From: Micromussa lordhowensis
Lineage: Eukaryota > Cnidaria > Anthozoa > Scleractinia > Lobophylliidae
Direction: 5' to 3'
DNA: 64,000 bases
NCBI GenBank assembly: GCA_964020085.1
Contig: OZ026600.1
Location: 23,440,764-23,504,763 of the forward strand
Made by a program: the position numbers and the translations under genes. The notes below the pieces were generated by a model. The model searched no databases. It saw only the letters and a list, made by a program, of their open reading frames with translations, and was not told the origin of the DNA. Positions 36,283-48,026 of this stretch are shown in pieces. Every line of letters starts with the position of its first letter. The first letter of the stretch is position 1.

Positions 36283-39200
36283 TTAAATGTCTAGTGGAGT
36301 GGTGCTGACTCCATCAGCCAAAACTTTTCGTTTCGGATAAAAATACGAGAACGCATCTCGAACTTGAGTATAAGTATACATAGCGTTGTTCACTACTCTG
36401 AAACCTCGATTCACCCCGCCACTATTTTGTTTCGTGAGCAAAACATTCAAATACTTCTCTTTGTTGATGTCGTTACATTTTTTGTTGACACCCTTACAAC
36501 TAAACTTATCTTTGGCCCCAAAACAATAATAGGTTTTGGAACACAATCCCACGATTCCTTCTCCCTCCCATTCAACTTTGAACAATCCTGGAGTTCGCTT
36601 ATCATAGGCCTTATGCTCTGCGGTGTCGGTTCTTGGGAACCAGTTGCACTTATCTTGTTTGAATTCAGCCTTTAATTCTAGTTTCACTAGACGTTCAACG
36701 CTGTCCCCAGCAATAGCGATATACGCACTATCCGTGTCCATTTCACACATTTGGAAATCTGCATGATCGAGATACTTGTCTAAAAAATCATAATAAAATT
36801 GCAGCATGCGAAGTTTCGCATACTGGTAAACAAAAAAGCCTACTTGGCTTGGAAGATTTAACTTAATGGTCTGCTTACAAGACTCTACTCCATAAGTATC
36901 TTCCGTGATGTTATCCAGCTTGCGGAACAGGTGAGTGTTTACTTTACGGCTAGCCTCTGCATCACTACAATACTCCACGTTCCTATGCTTCATCTGGTTG
37001 GTGATGGTTTTACCATACGAGGAATTTCCCACCTAAAAAAGAAAGATTTTTTATCAGTTTTCTGTATACAAACATACATTCTCCATCCCGAGTTTTCCCA
37101 AGTTCAAACCACTTACCAATTTCATCGTATCCGCAATAATGGCTTTACTGGGGTCGGCATCGCCTGCCCGTCTCGCGTCTGACACAGCATCTCCAAAGGA
37201 TTTGAAGCAGGACTTAGGGGTGAACTCAACCACTTGGTGTACTTTAGTGACCTCCAAACCGTGCTCTAAGTACCACTTGAGTAGGGGTGTGGCCAGCAGA
37301 ACCTTTTCACCTTTCATGCTCCCGATCAAGCTGCGACGGGGCTGAGCCATGATGTTATGCTCCTCAGCGTAAGCTTTCATGAAGTCACCAATATCGTCCC
37401 GGCTGATGTTGGTGTTCTTAAAGATCGGGCACATTTCTGAGAACTTCTCCTTTAAGTGATCCGGTACGCGAATATCCACTTCCACGCACCCAAACAAACG
37501 CTCATTTCGCACCTCACGCAAAATTCGTTCCGCGCTCATAATCTTCACTCTGTCGAGGGTTCTTCGTACTTCGGTGGCGACGAACCATTGCAATTCGCGG
37601 TTGGTTCTCTTCATATCACGCCATTCACATTCATACATCTCTACCACGTTGTATCTTTTGCTGCGAATGTATTCGGTATTGGCCTTCGTTTCTTCTCGCA
37701 GCTCAGCCATGGGCTTCTTGCGCTTTTCGTTGAAGTCTTTTCCTTGGTTAAGCGCGCAGTCGTGGCCATGCCAATAACACCCGTGAAACTGATATACGGT
37801 TTGTGTCTGCGGGTTGAAACCATCCACGGGCAGTTTTCTATCGCCGATACGCTTTTCTGTGTTGTTCAACTGGTGGCGGATACGGATGCGTTCTTTGTAA
37901 GCCACCCATTCGAGCCACTCGATCGCCATCTTTATAGAACCTTTCGGTTTGAAGTCTTGTTCCGCCAGGCGTCGTGTGTAACTTCCGGTTGGCATATTCT
38001 GCATAATAGCCCAGAGGTACAAAGCATTAGCGTCATATCCCACGATCTTTTGGCACAGCTTAGCGTCCTGGCCTTCTTCAGCTTCTCTGATTTTCGTTTT
38101 ACCGGCTTCGTGGTAGCGATGAAAGATGATTGAAGGGCCGCCTGTGTTGTTGTCTTTGATCAAGTGATACAGGTCACTGTTGGCTTTATCAAAGAGACTA
38201 AAGTAGGTTTGCTCATCAAGAAACGAGAACAGGTACTTTAAGGTGAGACCAGGAACAGAAACACCGTCTTTAAACATATCGATCTTTCTCTCTTGCCAGA
38301 ACGCGCTCATTTTTTCCACCGCCTCGAGGAATGGAACAACATCCAGATTATTGTACCAGACCAAGAAATCTTTAAAGGTGGACATTTCCTTGCCTTCCCA
38401 TACTCGCTGACAGTACTGGTATTCCTCATTGGTGATGTTTTGGTTCTTCAGAGATGAATAGAAGGCTTCGTGGGGAGGTAGCGATGTTTCTTCTAGCTTG
38501 GCCAGGCTGTCGATCCACTCATAAGGAAAGAAACCTTTGGTCTGCTCACACTCGTAGGCTTTTAGGAACTGGTCGTAGCTGAACCCGGGAGCGAGATAGT
38601 TCGTGATGTCCAGAAATTTTAAGAAGTTTGTCTTGAGGCACATGTGATTACTGTTTCTCTTGACAGTGAACTTGACTGGTTGAGACTCGATGAGGTAGGG
38701 AAATAAAAATTCTTTCACAGCATTGAGATCGTACTTGCCAGAATTAAAACCTAGCACGGGTAGTTCTTGTATGTATGCGTTCAGTTTCTCAGCCAGCTCC
38801 TTCAAGATTTTGTTGTCACTGGTTTGTACTTCCCCGAATAATTCCTCACAGTCTTCAATTTCATCACGCCTCTGTCTCTGTTCTTGCCTTCTGTTGCGGT
38901 CCAACTCTACGTTTATTCTTCTGTAAAACGATGGATCATTCTCATTGACTTCCTCGTCGAGAAATGCCCGATCTTCCTCGTTCTCAGACTGAATCTCTTC
39001 CTCATCGCCTTCATCATCGCTCGCCATCAAATCGATGCCCCGGCTCTCATCCCCACTATCTTGCCCGGTTTCTTGTTCACTGCCAGACTCTTCATTTCCG
39101 TCTTGCATGTCTACTAGCATTTGCGCTTGTTCATCTTCATTCGTCTCACCACGGCTAAAGACAGCTGCATCATTAAGCGCTTCAAACACGGGAGCGTACT

Positions 39201-42200
39201 TTTCTCGGAGTAGAGAAGAACTTTTCGTGCTGATGGACACCAAGTACTGAATGAATTCTGTAATAAACTCTTTTGGGTCACCGCTAGACACGAAACATTT
39301 CGGTTCTTGATACTCGGGTACGTTACTACACACACTCACACTGAGGGGGACATGGGCCGATTGCCAGTTCAATTTTTCTGTGCTCTTCAATTCTTCCGCT
39401 TTTTCTTTGTTAAAGTAGCATTCGAAGTCGAAGGTGGCGCGATACGGGAAATAGCGTGCCTCCTCTGGGACAATTATTCCTTCATCTTCTAATTCTTCAA
39501 AGATGGTTTTGGGAACATGGTAAGCTCCGCCAGGGTACTTGAGCTGGACTTTGCCGTCACAGGTCTTCTCGTGTTGCCTTAAATTGTGTGCCCTTTTCCA
39601 GTACTTGCCGCAACGGGAACAACAGAAGGATTTACTGTAGCGCGCGAGATCTTTTATGTATGAAAAATGCTTTTCGTACAAGTTCAAGTAAAGAGTGCTT
39701 TCATAATGGCGATGTGAGCGACGGAGAAGTGTAGCGGCGATGTCGGGCTTGTCTTCAGTTTCTTCTTCTTCACCGTGGGTCTGTGTGGGGGCGAGATTGT
39801 ACACTTGAATATTAACTTCGTACAGTTTCTCTAATTCATCCAGCTCGCTTAACTTGACTCCATGAAACTTCTTTTTCACAAGGCCGGCTTCTCGGTACTG
39901 TTGATAATAGTGCTTCGTGTCCCTCTCTAAGTTCTTCGTGTGACAGCCGTTATGGAGGGCGAGGCAGCGGAAGAAACACAGATTATCTTGATATGGTTTA
40001 CCCGTGTTCTTATCGTTTTCCAGTGCGTCGATTCCTCTGTTTTCCACCAAGTAATGGGGTAGATTTTTACCACGACTGATCGGATGATCGCGAAGTTTGG
40101 TGACAAACCAGGTCACATTCGTCACGAGATCCACGACCCATTTACTATTAGGCCTCTGCTGGCGAACCCACTCCAAGAAATCAATCTCCGCTATCTGCTG
40201 ATATAAGCGGTCTAAATCGTCTTGATTGGAGACCAGGAACGGCTGTTCTAACACCAGGTTGTTGTTCGCGGAAGGGTGGTGGTACTGGAGGGCGCCGGTT
40301 TCTGTATTGCGCAAAATAAAACCAAAGGCAAAGTTGACTTTAAACACGGTAGGCTGATCAGAAAAGATACGGCTCAGCTGTTCGCGGAGGCTTGCAGGAC
40401 TGATCGTGGACAGGCGAAAATTGTACCAGTCTTGTAATCGGTTCTGGCGGCTGAATCTCATCCGGATCTGAGGCCAGTGCTGTCTGTACATTTGTGCAAT
40501 GTTTTCTTCAGTATCGGGAACAAGGTTTGAAGGAATCAGCAGTGGATCCGCTTCCCAGCTTGAACTAGCGGCAGCAGCTGACGTGGGGGCTGGCTCTGAA
40601 GCGATACTTGTTTGATCCCTCCTCTTAGATTTTTTTGCAGCTGGTGCGTCTGTGTTTTTCTCAGCGGCGGTGCGTTTGCGAGCGGGCTTTGCAGTTGAAT
40701 GCGCGGTGCGAACATGAGCGTTGTAGGGCGCGCGGTTGTGAAACGTTTCGCCACATGTACCACAAGTAAACGTGCGTTCGGCAGCTCGCTTATCGTGCGC
40801 TTTCAAATGTTTGTTCAGATTCGATTTCGTTTGAAACCGTTTGTCGCAGCGGGTGCATTCGTAGGGTTTCTCCCCAGTGTGGATGCGCTGATGAGTCTTC
40901 AGATTATCTAAACGAGTAAATGCTTTCCCACAGGTCTCACAGCGATGTTCCTTACGAGGCTTTTTCGCTGGAGGCTCACCAGAACCCGTTTGAACATCCT
41001 ACAATTAATTATTATTAGCTAGTCTTAGTGTAAAGCTAAAGTATACGCTCAATAAATAAGTTCTTATCATAAACAAAAGCGTTTGTTTTGATTTCTTCGC
41101 TCGGTCAGGCCTAATTGATTCATTCATCAAAGATCGTAAAGAGAGTTGAGTATTTGATCAGAAAGAATTATGCCTACCTTCTAATTGAAAACAAATGCTT
41201 TTAGAGCAAAAGCGAATACATCTCCGTTGCGATAAGTTCCAGTGAACTTCTAAACGTTTAAGTTGAAACGAGAATTGAGCTTTTGATCAGATCTCTTCTG
41301 ATAACTTCATTGATTCTCCAAAAGCGAACGAAACGAAAAATGAAACAAGAAGTGAGCTTGGTCAGACCACTTGAGCGACTTAATTAGTACGTACAATAAA
41401 CCAAATAACTTACGGTTTCCAAAGGATTCCAAGACGGTAGTTGATCCACTTCAGCATACCACTGAAAAGAAGTACAGAGAAGTACTTAAGTTTATTGAAC
41501 AAAGGACACAACAATAGCAGTCATCTTGCAATGAAAATATTTCCATGATCGTGAAATCAAAACTTACCTCGTCAAATAAATTATCTACAGTCTCCGGTGA
41601 TAATTCGCAGTTTTGATCATCCTAATAACGAAAGAAAAAAAAGTGGACGTTAACAAAACATGGAGTTCCATTATTGTTTAGAGCACAATGAGTTCAATAC
41701 AATTCAACGTAAGATAGAGCAAAATGACTTACAATTTCGAGCGCCACGCGTTCCATGTCCACGATTTCTCGCAGCTCAGTATTCGTAAACTGTAAAGCAA
41801 GAGATATTTCGATGTAGTTTACTTGTTCCGATTATTCACATGGTTGAAAGTAACTAGACTTATTATCGCTTTTATTCCATTGTGTTGTTAACGGAGTTTA
41901 GAAGTTGAATGCAAATTTAAGTCAAAGTAACACGCATAATTACACTTGCTTAACAGTGCGTGTTAAAGCAACCGTTCAGAGTATGTTGTCATACTACAAA
42001 ATATGTTAAAAGAACGCAAAATAAACTTACCGAATCGAGAAAGTCAAACTCATTCTCCACGCTGTCATTTTCAGACAATCCCTCGTTGTTTGATGTCTAC
42101 ATTAGAAAAGAAAGTTGTGTTTAAAGAGAGAGTTGAATCTTTAACGGTTATTTAAAGCGGTGTTTGAATGATCTAAGAGTTACGCTCTGCAATAGTTATG

Positions 42201-42620
42201 AGAAGAAAGTTTCGAAATAAACTAGTAAACAAAAAAAGCATTTCGCTCGCATGTTTGTTTTCTCAGTAGGAAGAGTGATAAGGAGAAAGTTTAGCAAAGT
42301 TAAAAACGTTTCACTTACCATTATCGTGGTTTCAGGAATAACCTCAGATGTTGGCAAAAGTCCTTCGGTAGGATCGGATGGAATCTGTAAAAGAAAAGAG
42401 AAATTGGTCGGTTAAGAAAAAGAGAATGAAAGAACAGATCGAGCAAAACATTTCAACTTACTTCGAGTTCTTGCACAGTCAGTTCCGTCAATCGCGCAAA
42501 CGCCAATGGCATGAAATTCTCTGGGATTTCAACAGCTTCCATCAACATCTCCCAGTCGCGGACAGTTAAACAAGCGCTCAAGGCAGCTTGAAGATCGATA
42601 ACGTTGGTGAAAAAAGCCAT
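36283..42620 (-). CDS. POLB: Polinton family B (protein-primed type) DNA polymerase, eight exons
   Basis: Exons on the minus strand: 42,620-42,462; 42,384-42,319; 42,096-42,031; 41,789-41,733; 41,621-41,568; 41,461-41,414; 40,998-37,078; 37,032-36,283. Each is bounded by GT and AG, each has a length divisible by three, and all introns are phase 0, giving 1,706 residues. Exon 7 begins with C2H2 zinc fingers (CETCGKAFTRLDNLKTHQRI and two more) and a basic nuclear signal, then the exonuclease (FDFECYF; a fourth finger, CSRCGKYWKRAHNLRQH, precedes it), ELPVLGFNSGKYDLN, and motif A as GYDANALYLWAIMQ. Motif B straddles the last intron (KLGMEN then VGNSSYGKT), and motif C is CEMDTDSAYIA. An insert with VYQFHGCYWHGHDC resembles an endonuclease-like block seen in related polymerases. 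It copies the element DNA. Confidence 0.9.
37033..37077 (-). other. 45-bp intron in the polymerase gene
   Basis: GTATGT to TTTTTTAG with a total length of 45 bp, inside the motif B region. Removing it restores the expected polymerase motif. Confidence 0.85.
41414..42620 (-). other. Six-exon N-terminal extension of the polymerase gene
   Basis: Six small exons of 48-159 bp, all with GTAAG donors, encode an acidic, mostly helical extension (for example SENDSVENEFDFLDS) ahead of the zinc fingers. Introns are 77, 222, 241, 111, 106 and 415 bp. The first exon has a hydrophobic helical sequence (DLQAALSACLTVRDWEML). I do not recognise a domain. The start is set by the ATG at 42,620; a longer open frame begins with GTG at 42,713. 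Confidence 0.75.
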
Positions 42621-42741
42621 CTTCACGATGATCGTTTCTAAATCGGACAAAGTTTTCAAGTTTCCTGCGAGTTCAAGTTGAATGAAGGAATGACGCTTTC
42701 GAAATCTACGCACTTTTATTTTTAATAAGTAAAAGAGTTCT
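42621..42741 (-). promoter_or_regulatory. Likely promoter of the polymerase gene
   Basis: AT-rich sequence between the right TIR and the first polymerase ATG. No specific motif is certain. Confidence 0.3.
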
Positions 42742-42983
42742 CATGAGCCAATCAGGGTTCACTATTGCGGGCAAGACCGGGCAAGTTTATTGTTTGTATT
42801 GTACTAGAGCGACGCTCATTAGTAAACCTAATCCAAATTAGTATGCGTAAATCCACATTAGTATGTAGGAAGACACTTTATTAGTATGCAGGAAGACGGG
42901 GGAAGGCACCTAATCCACCTAATCCATAGGTACCTAATCCACCTAATCCAAAATCCGGCTAATTCCAATGAATATATACTACT
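42742..42983 (-). repeat. Polinton right terminal inverted repeat (242 bp)
   Basis: Inverted counterpart of 28,093-28,334, ending in ...GAATATATACTACT. It carries the same iterated AATCC motif. Confidence 0.95.
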
Positions 42984-42989
42984 CATGAA
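42984..42989. repeat. Polinton target-site duplication, right (CATGAA)
   Basis: Matches 28,087-28,092 exactly. Confidence 0.92.
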
Positions 42990-43644
42990 TTCATAAAACA
43001 CGCGTTTGTTTTCCGACGATTTCCCGGAAACATGCTAAAATCTGCCGAACCAACATTACAATAAGAATTGTCACACTTTCACTCACTTTGCCGTGATGCG
43101 GCTCTGATAAATGATGTCAATGTGTACACTAAAGGGAAAGCCACCATGCTAACTACGTTTCTACGAGTACTGAGAAAGGCGAAAAAATGAGGACATGAGG
43201 CACAGGAACTTTGTTGACAAATCTATTTCGTGATATATGATTTTATATTGTACTTCCATTCCGGTCAACTTATGAGCAATGTCATCAATGTGTGTATTTT
43301 GTTGGAAATTTCTATGAATTGTGTAAGCAGTTCTAAGCTACTAAGGGAGAAACAAGCTGCTGCGCTAGCTGGGAGTAGCCTGCATTGCAGATGAACTAGA
43401 AGCATAACAATACAGGTTAACTTTTAAAATGGGAAAACAATATCTGTAATTAACAGAAAACTTGGTAACAACTTTGTGCTTATGCTGTTCCAAACAAGTG
43501 TACCTCACAACTGTATGTTACGAAGTCGGTGACCACTTGTTCAACTCTTCTAACAGGGTGGCGTTTTGATCCCTATTTTATTTGTAAGTATCGCTAAATG
43601 GCTTGCTTGAAAATTTTGAACAGCATTGATTTTGGAACTAGCTA
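42990..43644. other. No gene recognised
   Basis: Flank between the Polinton and the exonuclease-like exon. Confidence 0.4.
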
Positions 43645-44236
43645 TCAGTTTGCTGCGTGAAAAAAGTTAACAATCTTTGTAAGAACTTTCACATACTTTG
43701 TAACTCTGGGTTTGGCGTTGTTGTGGCCAATCTCTTTATAGGTACTTGGCAAAGCCAGCATCGCTAGCAACCCCTTGTTGCTGCCATTCTTGAAAATTTC
43801 TTTCATTGTCCCTAGATCGAATCCGGCTTTTCCTAACTTGTCCGTCATGCTCTCTGAGATAGGCATATTTCGCAACGTCGACTTGCACAACTTCACTTCG
43901 AGTGCGGACTGCATCCTTTGCACAAATTCCTCACTACTAACGGAACAGTCAAGTCTTTCTACGGAGAGGTTTAGAGGCGATGTGAACAAAATACAAGCCA
44001 GGGCTGCCACATCTTCTCGTGCATTGTGAGCATCAAACTTTTCATTAAGAAGAAACTCGTACCGATCAGACAAGGACTTAGTCTTCAAGGATGTGATAGG
44101 GCTGGATTTCTGTTTCATTTCCGTGGAGATTAGGGTGAGAGAATCTAAGAAGATAACTTGGTAGCTGAGGAATTTATCAAGTAAACTGCTCGCGCTCAGG
44201 GCATTTAGCAGGATAGGAAAGTCAAAGCGGTTGTAG
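43645..44236 (-). CDS. DEDDh exonuclease-like terminal exon (partial gene)
   Basis: After a TTTGCAG acceptor at 44,237 the minus-strand frame is open to 43,645. It carries SYNRFDFPILLNALS (Exo II, Asn/Phe-Asp form) and KFDAHNAREDVAALACIL (Exo III, His-x4-Asp) of DnaQ-type 3'-5' exonucleases, then a helical C-terminus similar to that of the pseudogene at 19,227-19,640. The Exo I exon should lie further right, but I do not find it before 46 kb. The exon itself is intact. The presence of two copies in 25 kb shows a multicopy family in this genome. Confidence 0.65.
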
Positions 44237-44899
44237 CTGCAAACGGCGACAAACCATATAGAAATCCACTTTGACTTGAATGTTTAATACATGAAAGGCC
44301 ATGAGCACGACTCACAGTGATGCCACGATATTACAATGGTAGAATACTAAGAAAACACTGACAATCTGAACTAAAACTGACCTAAAAACCGAGGAAAACT
44401 TGACATAACTGAGGTTTTAACTCGGTGGCCTCGTGGTCACCGTTCGAAGAGGCCACCTACACGCATGTGTGAACCTAAATAAGTCTCTACAGGGAACCCA
44501 GCAGTAACATGGCTCCCCAAAATGTTAGCCTTGTCTTACACTTTCTACATACAAAAACATAACTCTAACGCGATTACAGATAAATGTTCTTCCTTAGTAA
44601 AGTTCAGGCTCCTTGTCGGGGAATTTCCCGGTCTCTACTGCGCCTCTACGAGCAAGATAATAATAATATTTAGTACTTATATTGCGCTTTTTTCTATAAA
44701 AATATTCAAAAGCGCATCACAATATTATTATTATACTAAATTAGAATAGTAAAAATAGAATAAAATAAAAAAAACTTACAATATTTACAGTATAAAAATT
44801 TCCAGAGTAATAAGTAAAATGTAGAATTTTTAAAATCACAATATTAAATTAAATCAATAAAAATCTAACTTAAAGCCTTTTTAAAAAAATACGTTTTTA
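44237..44899. other. No gene recognised; AT-rich
   Basis: It should hold introns of the exonuclease-like gene. A small palindromic AT stretch (AATAATAATATT) occurs near 44,659. Confidence 0.35.
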
Positions 44900-45137
44900 C
44901 AGAGCGTTTAAGAGCCACTGCCTATAAATATGAAGAATACGGCGACAGAAGCAAAATTTCGGATTTTGTTTTATTTCACCTAAAGGACCCCTTGGGTGAA
45001 CCTTTTTCGAAAATTGCGTTAAAACTTTCTATCGCGCTTTCATTTTAACAAAAAATCGAAAAGTTGAAAATACGTGTTGTAGGCCGCTTGACCCCCCGGA
45101 AAAACAACGTAAAATCTTGCAACTTGAACAAGTTCGT
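44900..45137 (+). mobile_element. 3' end fragment of a LINE
   Basis: Starts with GTTTAAGAGCCACTGCCTAT and is a diverged inverted copy of the 3' end and 3' untranslated part of the LINE at 50,485-50,720, including a shared CTTGACCCCCCGG-type motif. It is a 5'-truncated copy in the plus orientation. Confidence 0.7.
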
Positions 45138-46867
45138 TCGCAGCAACGATTAGTAATTTTGATTTGCTATTTTGTGAAATGGTAAAAGGTTCTTTTATCT
45201 TTCTAGACATATAAAAAACATGTGATATTTCTTCGTCGGAGTTGGGAAATGAACTTGTCGAAAATGCAGTAATTTGCGTGTTCTGGGTTGGGGCGAAATA
45301 AGGGTTAACTTTAGAGGGCCATAAAAATCCTAGAATATGTTCTTCAGCATAAAGCTGTTGATCTAGTTAAAGCTTTATCATTCTAGTTCATTGTTCTAAA
45401 CTGTCTTTCTTGGCCTGATAAAAATGACGCGTCAATGATGAGAAAGGTTCAGGCTATTTTACACTAGTTCCTGCGTTCCCCGTGAACCGATGTCACGCAA
45501 GATTAATCGATCATCTTGACTTTGTCAGGAATGAAACATGTTATTTTCTCGCTATAGTTCAAACTATTTGCTAGAAACGGCTCAATGGTCTTCAGTGACG
45601 TTTAAATTATAATTTAATCTATCTATTTAGAAGCCTACCGGGAGCGATTACATGTAAAGGATGGAACAAGTGACAAAGCAATAACAACCATCAATTAGCT
45701 TCAAATTAAAATGTAATAACGAGATTATTGCTGTTTTATTTTTATGTTATCGACTAAAATATAAAGAGATGCCTATCAACAACACCCTGTCGCAGAATAC
45801 TAAGAACAATTACAACTTTCTGAGCGACGATGCGGCTTTCAGCTTGGATTAAGTGAAGACCTCACCCTGTAGAAAACTAGCGCGAAGAACAGCGCGCCTT
45901 TTTCAGGGTTTCGTTGATTTAAAAATTCAGAATAGCCTTTTGACCTTTCTACACTTCGAAAATGTTTTGTTTACGCTGGCTTTTCGGCAATAACAAAACT
46001 TCCCTGCATGGCGACATTGTACCCGTCACCACTTAATTAAAACAACAACAATAAAATATGTTTTTCTCATTTGGTCTCACCTCAAAATGTGAACATCGCC
46101 GGTTTTAGTGGTTTCTCCTAGCAGACTTGTAACTCGCTCGAACAACAGTCAAGATTTAAGTTATAATATATAAATGATAGTTCAAGAGGCGTTTTTAAAA
46201 CGAGTGTGAAAATTTATGCAATGTCTAGTGACACATGAAACAATATCATTACAAGTATAGCGTGACGGAAGTAAAACGGTGACGTGCGCCGAATCCACTT
46301 GCGATTTTTTTCTTTTTTAAAGAACTGATTTGAAGTTGCAGTAAAAAATAATCTTACGTTGAAGCTACTAATCAGGAATCAAGTTATGGTAAGCTCTGAT
46401 TACTAAAATAAATAAAGCACTCGCAAGTAACTTTGTATGAACCTTGCGAAAACAAGGAGAAGACTGAAGACGAAATTTCTTCCTCATGACTACTAGATTA
46501 AAGGGGCTACGTCACGGCAAAAGTACCTTTAAATTGAAGGAAACATGAAAATAATACTTAAGAAAGATAGGCAAACACTAAAGAGATAATAATAAACCAT
46601 AAGGGAACAAGGATGGTTAAAGATGGTGGGGGTTCAGGGGCAAAGATTTTGGGCCATGCTCTCGCCCCAATTTTAGCGCGAGCAAAATATCGTTCCTTGG
46701 TCTTTTTTTGCTCCCCAACCACACGGAAATGCTTGCTACGCAGGCTAGGATGGAGACGATTGACACGGATTACCATGCCAACAACGAAATTGAAAACTGT
46801 AGGCTAAATTTTTCAAACTGTTTAACCGTGACGCAGCTCCTTCAAGCTACCTGAGTACATACAAAAG
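45138..46867. other. No gene recognised
   Basis: About 1.7 kb of AT-rich non-coding sequence. Short opposing ORFs at 46,558-46,807 look like a fragment of a small interspersed repeat rather than genes. Confidence 0.4.
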
Positions 46868-47158
46868 TTAGTTGTCAGATGAGCCACTGCAAGAGCAACT
46901 TGAAACCATTTGCTCGAGTAGAGTGCGGTAAGGTGCCTTGCTTCTAACTCTCTTAGCAGGTGTTTCTAATTCAAAGCTTTCGCAGAGTGACTGAAGTAAA
47001 CCAAGTTTCATGTTCTTCAGTGTGCCTTTACTCACCAGGGTGCAGATGTTGTACTGATCGTAAACAATGGGATGTTCCATTTGAAAGTGTGACATGATAT
47101 CTTGGCGAGTGGTGCTAAAATTGCTCTCCTCTTCAAAAGCACGAATGTCGTCATCCAT
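46868..47158 (-). CDS. Exon-like ORF with SAP-like C-terminus, unknown family
   Basis: A 96-residue frame starting MDDDIRAFEEESNFSTTRQD. The middle (MSHFQMEHPIVYDQYNICTL) and the end (LKNMKLGLLQSLCESFELET) give the impression of a short SAP-like helical unit. I have seen similar sequences repeated in coral proteins, possibly part of the same family as 48,027-49,055. No known activity can be assigned. Confidence 0.4.
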   Translation of the reverse strand: MDDDIRAFEEESNFSTTRQDIMSHFQMEHPIVYDQYNICTLVSKGTLKNMKLGLLQSLCESFELETPAKRVRSKAPYRTLLEQMVSSCSCSGSSDN

Positions 47159-47217
47159 TGGAATGTTGTTACAAGATTTTGCCGCAAGACGTGAAAAGAA
47201 TGAAGAAACCTGCTGTG

Positions 47218-47493
47218 TACCGATTCCTTACTCGCTAGTATAAACATTGAATTGATTGTTATCTTCTACGTGAACGTTTTTTGTCTTTCTAGGAAAGGCT
47301 AGAGAAAGAAATATTTTGGAGACATTATTTGAGGCTGAATGGTAGCTTTGAGCGAGGAAACCCTAAGTCTATAAATAAGAGTCGGTTCACAACGTCTGAT
47401 ACCGATTCCTTACTCGCTGGTATAAACATTGAATTGATTGTTATCTTCTACGTGAACGTTTTTTGTCTTTCTAGGAAAGGCTCGAGAAAGAAA
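47218..47493. repeat. 94-bp direct repeat, two copies 182 bp apart
   Basis: 47,218-47,311 and 47,400-47,493 share about 92 of 94 bases (TACCGATTCCTTACTCGCT onward). Confidence 0.85.
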
Positions 47494-47733
47494 CGGGGAA
47501 AAAAGGGAGGATGATGAGAATAAGTTTACCATTCTTTGTCTGGGGTGCTAAATTAAGTACACGTGCCGTCTGTTTCTTTTAGCTAGTCAACTCTGCATTG
47601 TCTTTAAAATGATAATAGGTCAAATTCATATTCTTGGTAGAGGCCTGGAACTAGCTTACAACTGAGGCTAATGAATGGAGTCTTTTCATATGCAAGTGAC
47701 TTAAATCTCTTTTTAATGATATTCCCCCGCATT

Positions 47734-47764
<31 letters not shown>

Positions 47765-47799
47765 GCCGAAAATACGAATATGCCTTTTGTTGTGATAGT

Positions 47800-47866
47800 G
47801 GTAATGATGATGATGATGATGACGACAATGATGATGATGATGATGATGATAATGATGACCTCGGTT
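47800..47866. repeat. GAT trinucleotide microsatellite
   Basis: About 18 GAT-type triplets with a few interruptions. Confidence 0.9.
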
Positions 47867-48026
47867 TAAGCACTTATTAACTATTAATCATTGTTAAGTT
47901 TAGTTCTATAATAGTTTACAGAAGCTAACAAAACAATAACCCACTCCTGGTATTATTTTGACTGGAATTCTTGCGGTTTACACTGCCACTATAACAAATT
48001 CAGACAAGACTAAAATACGATCTAAT

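Larger units (their letters stand above)
28093..42983. mobile_element. Complete Polinton/Maverick (adintovirus-like) element, 14,891 bp
   Basis: It is bounded by 242-bp terminal inverted repeats starting AGTAGTATATATTC and by the 6-bp duplication CATGAA. It holds the full expected set: integrase, minor and major capsid proteins, basic core protein, adenain-like protease, packaging ATPase and protein-primed type DNA polymerase B, plus five accessory ORFs. Genes run rightward from 28.4 to 33.9 kb and leftward from 42.6 to 33.9 kb, meeting between the protease and an unknown gene. No core frame is broken. The element integrates by a retroviral-type integrase, is thought to replicate with its own polymerase, and has the gene content of a virion-forming virus. 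Confidence 0.97.

Noticed and set aside
37456..38133. Plus-strand ORF of 225 codons inside the polymerase gene
   Set aside because: Antisense shadow of a long conserved coding exon; no domain.
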